From Bacteroidaceae bacterium (GTDB lineage: Bacteria > Bacteroidota > Bacteroidia > Bacteroidales > Bacteroidaceae), in contig JAFRTL010000016.1 in assembly GCA_017427065.1 (NCBI GenBank), forward strand, positions 186,001 to 250,000: a stretch of 64,000 bases of DNA. Reading direction: 5' to 3'. Below are positions 25,823 through 34,505 of the stretch, piece by piece. The notes below the pieces were generated by a model that worked only from the letters and a program-made list of their open reading frames with translations, was not told where the DNA came from and ran no database searches. The first letter of the stretch is position 1. Every line of letters begins with the position of its first letter. The position numbers were made by a program, and so were the translations under genes.

Positions 25823-26662
25823 ATGACCGATTGGACCATCGAAATCCGCCCGCGTAAGCGTTGGCTCGACCTCGACATAAAAAACATATGGAAATACCGC
25901 GACCTGATCTACATGTACGTCAAGCGCGATATCATCACCATGTATAAGCAAACCATTCTGGGGCCCCTGTGGTTTGTCATCCAACCCATCTTCACCACCA
26001 TCATGTATATGTTCGTGTTCGGTGGCTTGGCAGGCATCTCTACCGATGGGGCACCCCAACCCTTGTTCTACCTCTCAGGCATCATGTTGTGGAACTACTT
26101 CAGTACCACGTTCTCCCTTACCTCTAATGTCTTCATTTCTAATTCCGGCATCTTTGGTAAGGTCTATTTCCCCCGATTGGTAGTCCCCTTGGCAGGCATT
26201 ACCTCCAATTTGATTAAGATGCTCATCCAGTTGGTCCTCTTCATCATTGTGTATATCTATTACCTCCATACAGGAGCCGATCTGCACGTCAACTGGACCA
26301 TCGTCCTGTTCCCATTCCTGGTATTTCTTATAGCTTTCCATTCCATGTCATGGGGAATGATTATCTCGTCTATGACCACCAAATACCGTGACCTTCGTCA
26401 ATTGGTAGGCTTTGGCGTTCAGCTCTTCATGTACGCCACCCCAGTGATTTACCCTCTGAGTGCAGCACCAGGAAAATATAAAGACCTCATCGCCCTCAAC
26501 CCCCTAACCCCGATATTCGAAGCATTCAAATACAGCTGCATGGGCTGTGGGTCCCTCGACTGGGGCGGCCTCCTCTACAGCACCATCTTCATGCTCGTCA
26601 CCCTCTTCTTCGCCGTCATCATCTTCAACCGCGTAGAACGTAACTTCATGGATACAGTATAA
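25823..26662 (+). CDS. ABC-type polysaccharide export permease (Wzm)
   Basis: 279-residue inner-membrane permease of the ABC-2 type with about six transmembrane segments. Characteristic features are the amphipathic N-terminal WKYRDLIYMYVKRDIITMYKQTILGPLWFVIQP, FVFGGLAG and ATPVIYPLS with NPLTPIFEAFKY near the end. It pairs with the following Wzt ATPase to move a lipid-linked polysaccharide across the inner membrane. Its stop codon overlaps the first base of the ATGTTCA repeat. The presence of an ABC exporter beside Wza/Wzc is unusual and is discussed as a finding. Confidence 0.94.
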   Translation: MTDWTIEIRPRKRWLDLDIKNIWKYRDLIYMYVKRDIITMYKQTILGPLWFVIQPIFTTIMYMFVFGGLAGISTDGAPQPLFYLSGIMLWNYFSTTFSLTSNVFISNSGIFGKVYFPRLVVPLAGITSNLIKMLIQLVLFIIVYIYYLHTGADLHVNWTIVLFPFLVFLIAFHSMSWGMIISSMTTKYRDLRQLVGFGVQLFMYATPVIYPLSAAPGKYKDLIALNPLTPIFEAFKYSCMGCGSLDWGGLLYSTIFMLVTLFFAVIIFNRVERNFMDTV

Positions 26663-26694
26663 TGTTCAATGCTCAATGTTCAATGTTCAATTTT
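26660..26694 (+). repeat. ATGTTCA-type junction repeat between wzm and wzt
   Basis: Four tandem units of AATGTTC / AATGCTC followed by AATTTTAG occupy the spacer between wzm and wzt. A nearly identical block with the same trailing ATTTAGA occurs inside the glycosyltransferase gene at 44237. The repeat makes an in-frame extension upstream of the real wzt start. Confidence 0.8.
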
Positions 26695-26698
26695 AGAA

Positions 26699-27988
26699 AT
26701 GAGTAATATAGCAATTCAATTCGATCACGTCGGCAAGCTCTACCAGCTTGGCGTAGTAGGCACAGGTACCCTGAGCCACGACCTCAACCGCTGGTGGGCC
26801 ACCAAGATATTAGGAAAAGAAGACCCCTATCTCAAGATAGGTGAGACCAACGACCGTAGCAAGAAAGGATCCTCCGATTTCGTCTGGGCCCTGCGAGACA
26901 TCACCTTCGATGTCGAGCAAGGCGATGTTGTAGGCATTATCGGTAAGAACGGAGCAGGCAAATCCACCCTCTTGAAGCTCCTCTCCCGCATCACCTCCCC
27001 CTCTACGGGCGTTATCCGTGCCCGTGGTCGCATCGGCTCCTTGCTCGAGGTAGGCACTGGCTTCCATCCTGAAATGACCGGTCGTGAAAACATCTACATG
27101 AACGGCTCCATCATGGGCATGACCCGTGCCGAGATCACCCGTAAGCTCGATGAGATAGTCGATTTCGCAGGTGTGGAGCGCTATCTCGATACCCCCGTCA
27201 AGCGCTATAGTAGCGGTATGACCGTCCGTCTGGGCTTCGCTGTCGCTGCCTTTATGGAGCCAGAGATCCTTGTGGTCGATGAAGTCCTGGCTGTAGGAGA
27301 TGCCGAGTTCCAGAAGAAAGCCATTGGTAAGATGCAGGATGTATCGCAGGGTGGTGGCCGTACAGTGCTGTTTGTGAGTCATAATATGGGTAGTGTGCGA
27401 CGCTTGTGTACAAGAGGCGTTCTACTTAAAGATGGAGGATTGTTCTTCAAAGGCTCTGTAGAAGATACGATTGACCAATACATGATATCTTGTATGGATT
27501 CTACGGCAAATCTACCTTTAATTGACATGCCGAGAACTGGCAAAACATCAGGCAAGCTTCGCTTCACCAATATAGAGTATATAGATGGAAATGGACATAA
27601 CTTCCAGCCTCATTGCGGTAAGCGCGTTAAGATTAAGATCACAGTTGAGGCTAGAGAAAACCTAAAGGATTGTTATGTTTCTATAGGTATTCGTGGAAAT
27701 ATGGGCGATCCGTTAATGACATTTCCTTCAGATGTCACAATGGACAATTTCCCATTGAGCAAAGGAGTGCATCATATCTATTGCGATATCGACAAATTGC
27801 CTTTGACAGTAGGTAGCTATCGTATAGGATTGTGGGCTAGTGTTCAGAAAGAATGTGCCGATTATCTGGATAATACCATTCAGTTATCAGTAGAAGATGA
27901 TGACTTTTTCAATAATGGTAGAAGCATAGCATCTCACCTTGCAGGAAAGATTGTGCTGTGCGACCATAAATGGAGTATAGATGATTAA
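26699..27988 (+). CDS. ABC-type polysaccharide export ATPase with carbohydrate-binding domain (Wzt)
   Basis: 429-residue ATPase. The ABC domain (about 1-245) has Walker A GKNGAGKST (82-90), KRYSSGMTVRLGFA (signature), ILVVDEVLAVGD (Walker B) and VSHNMG (switch His). A linker leads to a Wzt-C type beta-sandwich (about 255-429) that in O-antigen systems recognises the non-reducing end of the polymer. I chose the ATG at 26699 (MSNIAIQFD); ten further in-frame codons upstream are repeat sequence. Base composition drops sharply near 27,350-27,420, between the two domains, suggesting that the recognition domain was exchanged together with the variable glycan genes downstream. Confidence 0.94.
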   Translation: MSNIAIQFDHVGKLYQLGVVGTGTLSHDLNRWWATKILGKEDPYLKIGETNDRSKKGSSDFVWALRDITFDVEQGDVVGIIGKNGAGKSTLLKLLSRITSPSTGVIRARGRIGSLLEVGTGFHPEMTGRENIYMNGSIMGMTRAEITRKLDEIVDFAGVERYLDTPVKRYSSGMTVRLGFAVAAFMEPEILVVDEVLAVGDAEFQKKAIGKMQDVSQGGGRTVLFVSHNMGSVRRLCTRGVLLKDGGLFFKGSVEDTIDQYMISCMDSTANLPLIDMPRTGKTSGKLRFTNIEYIDGNGHNFQPHCGKRVKIKITVEARENLKDCYVSIGIRGNMGDPLMTFPSDVTMDNFPLSKGVHHIYCDIDKLPLTVGSYRIGLWASVQKECADYLDNTIQLSVEDDDFFNNGRSIASHLAGKIVLCDHKWSIDD

Positions 27989-29180
27989 GATTGATAGACT
28001 TGTTGATTGTTGCGGATGTGCATCTTGTGTTCAAGTATGCCCTAAACAATGCATATCTTTTAATGAAGATAAGCAAGGCTTTAGATATCCCAAAGTCAAT
28101 AAATCTATATGTTTAGAGTGCGGAAGCTGTGAGCGAGTCTGCCCCATGCTAAAGCCGCATGAGTCCGTTCTTCCCAAATCTGTATATGCAGCAAAAAACA
28201 AAGATTTAGAAGTCCGTCTCGCAAGTTCTTCTGGAGGTGTTTTTACCCTTATGGCAGAAAAGATAATATCCGAAGGAGGAGTAGTGTTTGGTGCAAGGTT
28301 TGATGAGCATTGGGAAGTTGTTCATGATTTTACAGAAACAGTTGAGGGATTGGCTGCATTTCGCGGTTCCAAATATCTCCAGAGTAGGATAGAAGATAAC
28401 TATCAAAAAGCAAAATCTTTCTTGGTTAAAGGCCGAAAAGTCCTTTTTTCAGGCACTCCATGCCAGATTGCAGCTTTGAAGTCCTATTTACAGAAAGATT
28501 ATGATAATCTGGTTTGCGTAGATTTTGTATGTCATGGTGTGCCTTCTCCCAAGGTGTGGAGGAAATATCTTAAAGAAGTCGCTCGTAAGAGCGACAAAAA
28601 TTCAGTTTCACGGATGCTTATATCTAAAACTGACACTCTGATTAAGAGTGTGAATTTTAGGGATAAGAATACAGGTTGGAAAAAATACAGTTTCACGGTC
28701 AGTCTCTCCGAGACCTCGGTCGAAGGAGAGCGAAATACAGTTTCACAGTCAGCTATTTTCTCTGAGAATGCTTTTATGAAAGCATTTCTTAAGAATATCA
28801 TTCTTCGTCCTTCTTGTTATGCCTGCAGATTCAGGGAAGGGAAAAGTGGTAGTGATATCACATTAGGTGATTTCTGGGGAATATATAAACTGAGACCAGA
28901 AGTAGATGACGATTTAGGTGTAGGTCTGATAATGATCAATTCGGAAAAAGGCAGTTCTGTCAGTTCATCATTATCAGCAGATTGCATAAAAATGACCTAT
29001 GATGAAGCCAGAAAGCATAACCCTAGCATATATTCTTCGTCAAAGATGCATCCAATGCGTCCATACTTTTTTTGGAGTCTTGATAAGTCATTCAATCTTC
29101 ATCGCTTGATAGATCGAAGTATTCAATATAAACCAGGAATATTCTATCGGATTCTACGAAAACTAAAGTTAGCGAGATGA
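27981..29180 (+). CDS. FrhB-like iron-sulfur protein linked to pyruvyl transferase
   Basis: 399-residue protein with an N-terminal double 4Fe-4S ferredoxin region (Cys10, 13, 16, 20-Pro, and a second CLECGSCERVCP). The coenzyme-F420-hydrogenase beta-subunit domains follow: ASSSGGVFTLMAEKII, LFSGTPCQIAALKSYL, VDFVCHGVPSP, and ITLGDFWGI. Such proteins are regular neighbours of polysaccharide pyruvyl transferases in capsule loci, as here, though their reaction is not established. It overlaps wzt by 8 nt and the next gene by 4 nt. An insertion with a palindrome between 20-bp direct repeats lies near residues 235-257. Confidence 0.88.
   Translation: MIKIDRLVDCCGCASCVQVCPKQCISFNEDKQGFRYPKVNKSICLECGSCERVCPMLKPHESVLPKSVYAAKNKDLEVRLASSSGGVFTLMAEKIISEGGVVFGARFDEHWEVVHDFTETVEGLAAFRGSKYLQSRIEDNYQKAKSFLVKGRKVLFSGTPCQIAALKSYLQKDYDNLVCVDFVCHGVPSPKVWRKYLKEVARKSDKNSVSRMLISKTDTLIKSVNFRDKNTGWKKYSFTVSLSETSVEGERNTVSQSAIFSENAFMKAFLKNIILRPSCYACRFREGKSGSDITLGDFWGIYKLRPEVDDDLGVGLIMINSEKGSSVSSSLSADCIKMTYDEARKHNPSIYSSSKMHPMRPYFFWSLDKSFNLHRLIDRSIQYKPGIFYRILRKLKLAR
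28683..28752 (+). repeat. 20-bp direct repeats flanking a palindromic insert in the FrhB-like gene
   Basis: AAATACAGTTTCACGGTCAG (28683-28702) recurs with one mismatch at 28733-28752. The 30 bp between contain CTCTCC and GGAGAG arms with inner GACC and GGTC, an imperfect hairpin. The whole unit keeps the reading frame and adds about 16 residues. Confidence 0.75.
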
Positions 29181-30262
29181 AAATAGGTATTTTGACTCAA
29201 CCTTTGCGATATAATATAGGTGGTCTTCTGCAAAATTATGCTTTGCAGCAAGTCCTGAAGCGTTTGGGTCATAAACCTGTTACTTTAGATCCAGATCCGT
29301 ATCAGCATGTATCAATCATAGTGTTAGCTAAAAGACTGATATTAAGGTTACTTGGTAAAAAGATTACCGTTTTTGTTGAAAAAGATCTTAATGGACCAGC
29401 ACGCACAAAAGGTAAGAACTCTGATAAGTTTATAAGAAGGTATATCAAATGTTTCCGCTATTCCCATAAGAACCAATTGAAATCATTAGCTTTTGTTGCT
29501 TACATTGTGGGTAGTGATCAAACTTGGAGACCAAAATACAATCGAGGTCGTTTAGATAACATGTTCCTTGATTTTACCCAGGGAATGAAAGTAAAGCGAA
29601 TTGCTTATGCCGCTTCTTTTGGAACAGATGAATGGGAATATACAGAAGAAGAGACATCTAAATATCGTCCTTTTTTGCAGCAGTTCGATTCTGTTAGCGT
29701 ACGCGAAAAGTCCGCTGTACAAATCTGCAAAGAAAAATTTAATGTGGAAGCTATCCATGTGCTTGACCCAACATTGTTACTCAGCAAAGAAGATTATATT
29801 AGAATCATAAAAAAGGATAAAACGCCAAAGAGTCCGGGCGATCTGTTAGTATATTTCCTCGATAATACAGATGATAAGAAACTATTAGAAGAGAAAGTTG
29901 TGAATGATTACTCATTGACTCCTTTTTATGTTAATAATGATTTTGAAACACAGGAGATAACGCCTCAAATCCCAGTTTCACAATGGCTTAGAGGTTTCTA
30001 CGATGCTAAGTATATCATTACAGACTCCTTCCATGCATGCGTATTTGCTATTATTTTTAATAAACCTTTTATTCTATACGCCAACATGGATAGAGGATTT
30101 GCTAGATATCAATCTCTGTTTGAAACCTTTGACCTAAAGGATTGTCTTGTTGTCAATGCAGGAGAATATAAAGGCATGCATTCTTTTGATTTTATTAAAA
30201 TTAATCTAAGGCTTTCTATGCTTCAGAAACTTAGTTTGGATTTCCTTGGAACAGCATTATAA
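29177..30262 (+). CDS. Polysaccharide pyruvyl transferase family protein
   Basis: 361 residues matching the PS_pyruv_trans (CsaB/WcaK) family, which adds ketal-linked pyruvate to sugars of surface polymers using phosphoenolpyruvate. The N-terminal YNIGGLLQNYALQQVLKRLGH, IVGSDQTWRPKYN, YAASFGTDEW, SVREKSAVQIC, VLDPTLLL and the C-terminal ITDSFHACVFAIIFNKPFI are all typical. It overlaps the FrhB-like gene by 4 nt, the usual pairing. The pyruvylated residue is unknown. Confidence 0.9.
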   Translation: MKIGILTQPLRYNIGGLLQNYALQQVLKRLGHKPVTLDPDPYQHVSIIVLAKRLILRLLGKKITVFVEKDLNGPARTKGKNSDKFIRRYIKCFRYSHKNQLKSLAFVAYIVGSDQTWRPKYNRGRLDNMFLDFTQGMKVKRIAYAASFGTDEWEYTEEETSKYRPFLQQFDSVSVREKSAVQICKEKFNVEAIHVLDPTLLLSKEDYIRIIKKDKTPKSPGDLLVYFLDNTDDKKLLEEKVVNDYSLTPFYVNNDFETQEITPQIPVSQWLRGFYDAKYIITDSFHACVFAIIFNKPFILYANMDRGFARYQSLFETFDLKDCLVVNAGEYKGMHSFDFIKINLRLSMLQKLSLDFLGTAL

Positions 30263-30308
30263 CTTTTAGTGTTTATAATATTCGTTTTCTTTTTCGTATA
30301 TATCCTTA

Positions 30309-31268
30309 ATGAAGATATCTATTTGTGTTCCTTTTTATGGCGTTGAGAAGTACATCGAGAGATGTGCAAGGAGTGTATTAGAACAAACATATCCAAATAT
30401 AGAGTATGTCTTTGTAAATGATTGCACAGGGGATAGGAGTTTAGAAATATTATTTGAAGTTATAAATGATTATCCAATTAAAAAGCTATCAGTAAAAATA
30501 ATATCTCACAAATGTAATCGTGGTATTGCTGCGGCAAGAAATACAGCACTTGAGAATTGCACAGGTGATTTCATGATGTTTGTGGACTCTGATGATTACT
30601 TAGAAGAAAAAGCAGTGGAACTCCTAGTAAGTAAGCAACAAGAGACAAATGCTGATATCGTATCTGGAAATGCTTTTCGTGAAACTAAAGAAGGAAAGGA
30701 ATTGATAATAGAACCAGATTATAAAGATAAAGATGAGATGATAATTGATTGTATTAAGCCTACCTTGAATCATGTTTTATGGCGGAGATTAATTAGACTC
30801 TCCTTATATAGAAATCATAATATTGCATTCATAGAAGGTGTGAATGTTGGAGAAGATTGGCAAGTGATGCCTCAGCTTGTCTATTATGCAGATAAGATTG
30901 CTAAGATTGATGATGTGATATATCATTATAATTGCATGAATGAGGGCTCTTATATGAGTCAGAAGAAAACTGGTTATAATAGAACAATGATGCTTCAAGA
31001 TATATCCTCCATAGATGTCTTAGAAAACTTTTTTGCCAATAAGGAAACAATGTTCCTTGCTGCAGTTAGAAATATGAAAGCTAGTTATTTGTGTTGGTAT
31101 TTGGGAAAGGCGTTTAAATTTAGGAATAGTAAGGATTACAATTATATTGCGCAAAAGATTAGTGAGATGGACATTTCTAGTCGTTCATATATTGGATGGG
31201 ATAATCCTAAAGCATTTTTTGTAAATCGGAATTATTACATTAGAAAACTATATGAATTTTTCATATAA
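30309..31268 (+). CDS. Family 2 glycosyltransferase
   Basis: 319-residue GT-A fold transferase. It begins with the standard CVPFYGVEKYIERCARSVLEQTYPNIE, has FVNDCTGDRS for nucleotide binding, and DSDD (93-96) as the metal-binding DXD motif. No membrane helix is evident, so it should act at the cytoplasmic face on lipid-linked intermediates. It follows the pyruvyl transferase by 46 bp and overlaps the GH43 gene by 17 nt. Donor and acceptor are unknown. Confidence 0.9.
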   Translation: MKISICVPFYGVEKYIERCARSVLEQTYPNIEYVFVNDCTGDRSLEILFEVINDYPIKKLSVKIISHKCNRGIAAARNTALENCTGDFMMFVDSDDYLEEKAVELLVSKQQETNADIVSGNAFRETKEGKELIIEPDYKDKDEMIIDCIKPTLNHVLWRRLIRLSLYRNHNIAFIEGVNVGEDWQVMPQLVYYADKIAKIDDVIYHYNCMNEGSYMSQKKTGYNRTMMLQDISSIDVLENFFANKETMFLAAVRNMKASYLCWYLGKAFKFRNSKDYNYIAQKISEMDISSRSYIGWDNPKAFFVNRNYYIRKLYEFFI

Positions 31269-32313
31269 TAATAACAATATTATTAGCTGTCTTTTAAGAT
31301 TCTTCATCTTATTCCAAGGATTGCTTTTCCTAATCTCCTGTAGTAGCCATAATGCTTTAATGGGAGTAGAGGAACCTGTTATTCCGGAATATGTTGATTA
31401 TACTACGAATAGATACAGGAACCCTATCATAAGGACTAGTCTGCCTGATCCGTCTATCATTAAAGCTAAAGATGGTTTTTTCTATTTGTATGCAACTGAG
31501 GACATCCGAAATACTCCTATTTATCAGTCTCAGGATTTAGTTTCATGGCGATATGTTGGTACTGCATTCTCCGAGAAAACTAGGCCAACTATTCTTGATA
31601 ATGGAGGATTATGGGCTCCTGACATCAATTATATTAATGGAAAATATGTGCTATATTATTCACAATCCACATGGGGAGGCGAATGGGCCTGTGGCATAGG
31701 GATAGCTGTCTCGGACTCTCCGGAAGGTCCTTTTACTGATCTAGGGAAACTTTTTACAAGTAAGGAAATTGGGGTTCAGAATAGTATTGATCCATTCTAT
31801 ATGGAAGATGATGGGATTAAGTATTTGTTTTTTGGTAGCTTAAGGGGATTATATGTTATGGAACTGTCGGAAGATGGGTATTCTATAAAAGATGTTGCCT
31901 CTCCCCAACCTATTAAATCATCTAATGGTATAGAAGGTACCTATATTCATAAGAAAGATGGCTATTATTATATGTTTTCATCTGCAGGTTCATGTTGTAA
32001 TGGCTTGAATAGTACATACAGACTGGTTTGTGGTCGATCCGATAATATATTAGGACCTTATAAGTCACCATCAGGAGGCAATATATCTAGTAATGTTATT
32101 CTTAAAGGGAATAGCACATTCGTGGGGCCTGGTCATAATGCAGAGATTATAACTGATGATAATGGACAAGATTGGATTATCTATCATGGATACATGGTAG
32201 ATGACCCTCATGGAAGGTATGTCTTTCTTGACAAGATCGATTGGGTGGATGGATGGCCAGTTATCAAAGACGGATTTCCTTCAGAAGAATCAGATTTACC
32301 ATATTTTAAATAG
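31252..32313 (+). CDS. Glycoside hydrolase family 43-like lipoprotein
   Basis: 353-residue five-bladed beta-propeller hydrolase with a lipoprotein signal ending LISC. GH43 residues are visible: the general-base Asp in SLPDPSII, the pKa-modulating Asp in NSIDPFYM, the acid Glu in GIEGTYIHKKDG and the metal-binding His in GPGHNAEI. Family members cleave arabinan or xylan side chains. An exported glycosidase inside a capsule operon suggests trimming or turnover of the polymer, or release of chains, rather than diet degradation; this is inference. It overlaps the upstream GT2 gene by 17 nt. Confidence 0.88.
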   Translation: MNFSYNNNNIISCLLRFFILFQGLLFLISCSSHNALMGVEEPVIPEYVDYTTNRYRNPIIRTSLPDPSIIKAKDGFFYLYATEDIRNTPIYQSQDLVSWRYVGTAFSEKTRPTILDNGGLWAPDINYINGKYVLYYSQSTWGGEWACGIGIAVSDSPEGPFTDLGKLFTSKEIGVQNSIDPFYMEDDGIKYLFFGSLRGLYVMELSEDGYSIKDVASPQPIKSSNGIEGTYIHKKDGYYYMFSSAGSCCNGLNSTYRLVCGRSDNILGPYKSPSGGNISSNVILKGNSTFVGPGHNAEIITDDNGQDWIIYHGYMVDDPHGRYVFLDKIDWVDGWPVIKDGFPSEESDLPYFK

Positions 32314-32322
32314 TTGAGTATT

Positions 32323-33390
32323 ATGGAAAAGCTTCTAACTATAGTTATCCCGGCTTATAATATGGAGAGATATCTCCACCGTTGCTTAGATTCCATTATC
32401 ATAGGAAATGTAATGGATAAGGTTCAGGTTTTGGTCGTAAATGACGGCTCTAAAGACAGGACATCTGAGATAGCTCATGAATATGAGAATAAATACCCAC
32501 AGTATATTACAGTAATAGATAAGGAAAATGGTAACTATGGTTCTTGTATGAATGTCGTCTTATCTCAAGCAAAAGGAAAGTATTTCCGTTCTCTAGATGC
32601 AGACGATTGGTTTGAAACAGAGAGCTTTACTAAGTTTGTTCAAGAGCTGGAGAAGACTGATGCAGACATGCTTATTGGTGAGCGTTTTGAATACTATGAA
32701 GATTCTTGGCGTAAAAAACACATAGCATTTCCTAAAGACGGTATTATTACTGGAGTTGATTTGCCTATAAATAAAGAGTACTGGAATTTTGCTTTGTTCT
32801 CTCGTTTGTCAATGATTTGGGGACTCACATATAAAACAGAATTGATAAGAGAATCAGGACTTAAATGGGATGAGGGAGTGTTTTATACAGATAATGAATT
32901 TGATTTTTGGCCATTAAAATTGGTCAAAACGATGAGATTTATTCCTCTGCCGGTTTATGTCTATTTATTGGGTAGGGAGGGCCAGTCTGTAGATCCTGCA
33001 GTAAAATTAAGGAATTTCCGTTCGTATCAGGTGGTAGCGAACTCAATGGTTGACGAGTTCCTCAAAGTTAGAGATGTTAAATCTCCTGTATATGAGATAC
33101 AGGTTATGTTTATAACTCGTATGATAGGTCCTTTTTTCTATCAGATGATCTATTCAAATCTCTATGACAAACATGCAATTAAAGAAATGTGTGTAAAGAT
33201 TAAGAATGATCCGTTCTTATATAAATCGATTTCAGGTAGTGTGAGATATGATGGGATGGATTTTATAGATGCTTTTTGTAATAATAAATGGAAGTTCTTT
33301 GTTATTAAGAGTAAATGTTGGATAGAGCAGACTCGTTATAAGTTAGCAACTAATAAGACTATACGAAGAATCTTTGGGAAGAAAAGCTAG
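32323..33390 (+). CDS. Family 2 glycosyltransferase, tandem paralogue A
   Basis: 355-residue GT2 with TIVIPAYNMERYLHRCLDSI, VVNDGSKDRTSEIA and LDADD (91-95). Its first 105 or so residues are almost the same as the next gene, after which the two diverge, which marks a tandem duplication with later change in the acceptor part. The ATG at 32323 (MEKLLT) is preferred over a TTG nine bases upstream because the paralogue starts at the same residue. It starts 10 bp after the GH43 stop. Substrates unknown. Confidence 0.9.
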   Translation: MEKLLTIVIPAYNMERYLHRCLDSIIIGNVMDKVQVLVVNDGSKDRTSEIAHEYENKYPQYITVIDKENGNYGSCMNVVLSQAKGKYFRSLDADDWFETESFTKFVQELEKTDADMLIGERFEYYEDSWRKKHIAFPKDGIITGVDLPINKEYWNFALFSRLSMIWGLTYKTELIRESGLKWDEGVFYTDNEFDFWPLKLVKTMRFIPLPVYVYLLGREGQSVDPAVKLRNFRSYQVVANSMVDEFLKVRDVKSPVYEIQVMFITRMIGPFFYQMIYSNLYDKHAIKEMCVKIKNDPFLYKSISGSVRYDGMDFIDAFCNNKWKFFVIKSKCWIEQTRYKLATNKTIRRIFGKKS

Positions 33391-33400
33391 TTTTACTATT

Positions 33401-34438
33401 ATGGAAAAGCTTCTAACTATCGTCATCCCAGCTTATAATATGGAGAAATATCTCCATCGTTGTTTGGATTCTATTATCGTAGAAAGTGTAATGGATAGAG
33501 TCCAGGTCATTGTTGCAAATGACGGTTCTAAAGACAGGACATCAGAGATTGCGCATGAGTATGAGCATAAATATCCGAACTATATCCAGGTTGTAGATAA
33601 AGAAAATGGCAACTATGGTTCATGCATGAATGTGGGCTTGTCTTTAGCGAAAGGCAAATACTTCAGGACTTTAGATGCTGACGATTGGTATGACAAGCCA
33701 TCATTTGAGATGTTTGTCAATCAGTTAAAAGATTCTGATGCAGATGTGCTAGTTTGTGAAAGATTTCACAGTTATGAAGGAACTGCTAAACAGGAACTGA
33801 AGAAATTTGAGGGTAATCTGGTTCTGAATAAAGATATAGAGATAACCAAGGAACTATGGAACAACAAATCTGTTCTTTATATGACTCATGTTTCCAGTGT
33901 AGTGTACAAGACTGATATCATTAGGAAATCAGGACTAGTCTGGGATGAAAAGGTTTTCTATTCTGACAATGAATATTTGACCTGGCCTATCCCATTTCTG
34001 AAAACAATCCGTCTCGTAGCATTGCCTGTCTATGTTTATCTGCTTGGCAGAGGTGGACAATCAATGGACCCAAGGGTCATGCAACGGAATTTCAGTTCTC
34101 GCTTTACGGTAACAAAATCTATTGTCAAACATTTTACTGAGACTGAAGTACCTGATAATCTCAAACCTTATCTTTTCAAAGTTATAAAGATGAGTCTTTT
34201 TGAGAAATTTTATATATCCCTAATTACTGACGGGCTCAAGAATCAAGCTGAAATAGACGAGATTGAAGCTATCATAAAAGATAATCAGCCTTTATTAAAT
34301 TTATCTGCCGAGATTGACAATTACAGGAATCTACGCTATGTAGAAGCTTATAGAAACAATAGACTGAAATATAGACTAATCCGATTTGACTATTTACTGC
34401 GATCTAATCTATTCTTAAGAAAGTTGTTTGGAAAATAG
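33401..34438 (+). CDS. Family 2 glycosyltransferase, tandem paralogue B
   Basis: 345-residue copy of the preceding transferase: TIVIPAYNMEKYLHRCLDSI, ANDGSKDRTSEIA and LDADD at matching positions. DNA identity is high even at the start (TATTATGGAAAAGCTTCTAA in both). The C-terminal two-thirds differ, except for VYVYLLGR-GQS and nearby positions. The ATG at 33401 is chosen by comparison with the paralogue. It is the last intact gene before a decayed GT2 remnant. Confidence 0.9.
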   Translation: MEKLLTIVIPAYNMEKYLHRCLDSIIVESVMDRVQVIVANDGSKDRTSEIAHEYEHKYPNYIQVVDKENGNYGSCMNVGLSLAKGKYFRTLDADDWYDKPSFEMFVNQLKDSDADVLVCERFHSYEGTAKQELKKFEGNLVLNKDIEITKELWNNKSVLYMTHVSSVVYKTDIIRKSGLVWDEKVFYSDNEYLTWPIPFLKTIRLVALPVYVYLLGRGGQSMDPRVMQRNFSSRFTVTKSIVKHFTETEVPDNLKPYLFKVIKMSLFEKFYISLITDGLKNQAEIDEIEAIIKDNQPLLNLSAEIDNYRNLRYVEAYRNNRLKYRLIRFDYLLRSNLFLRKLFGK

Positions 34439-34505
34439 TTTGATGTTCTTTATGAATAATAAGATTATAATCACTTTCTATCAACGTTCTACAGTTATAA
34501 ACTAA

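Noticed and set aside
27981..29180. FrhB-like gene considered as a true F420-reducing hydrogenase subunit
   Set aside because: No hydrogenase or F420 genes are near; adjacency to a pyruvyl transferase is the typical context for the capsule-locus version.
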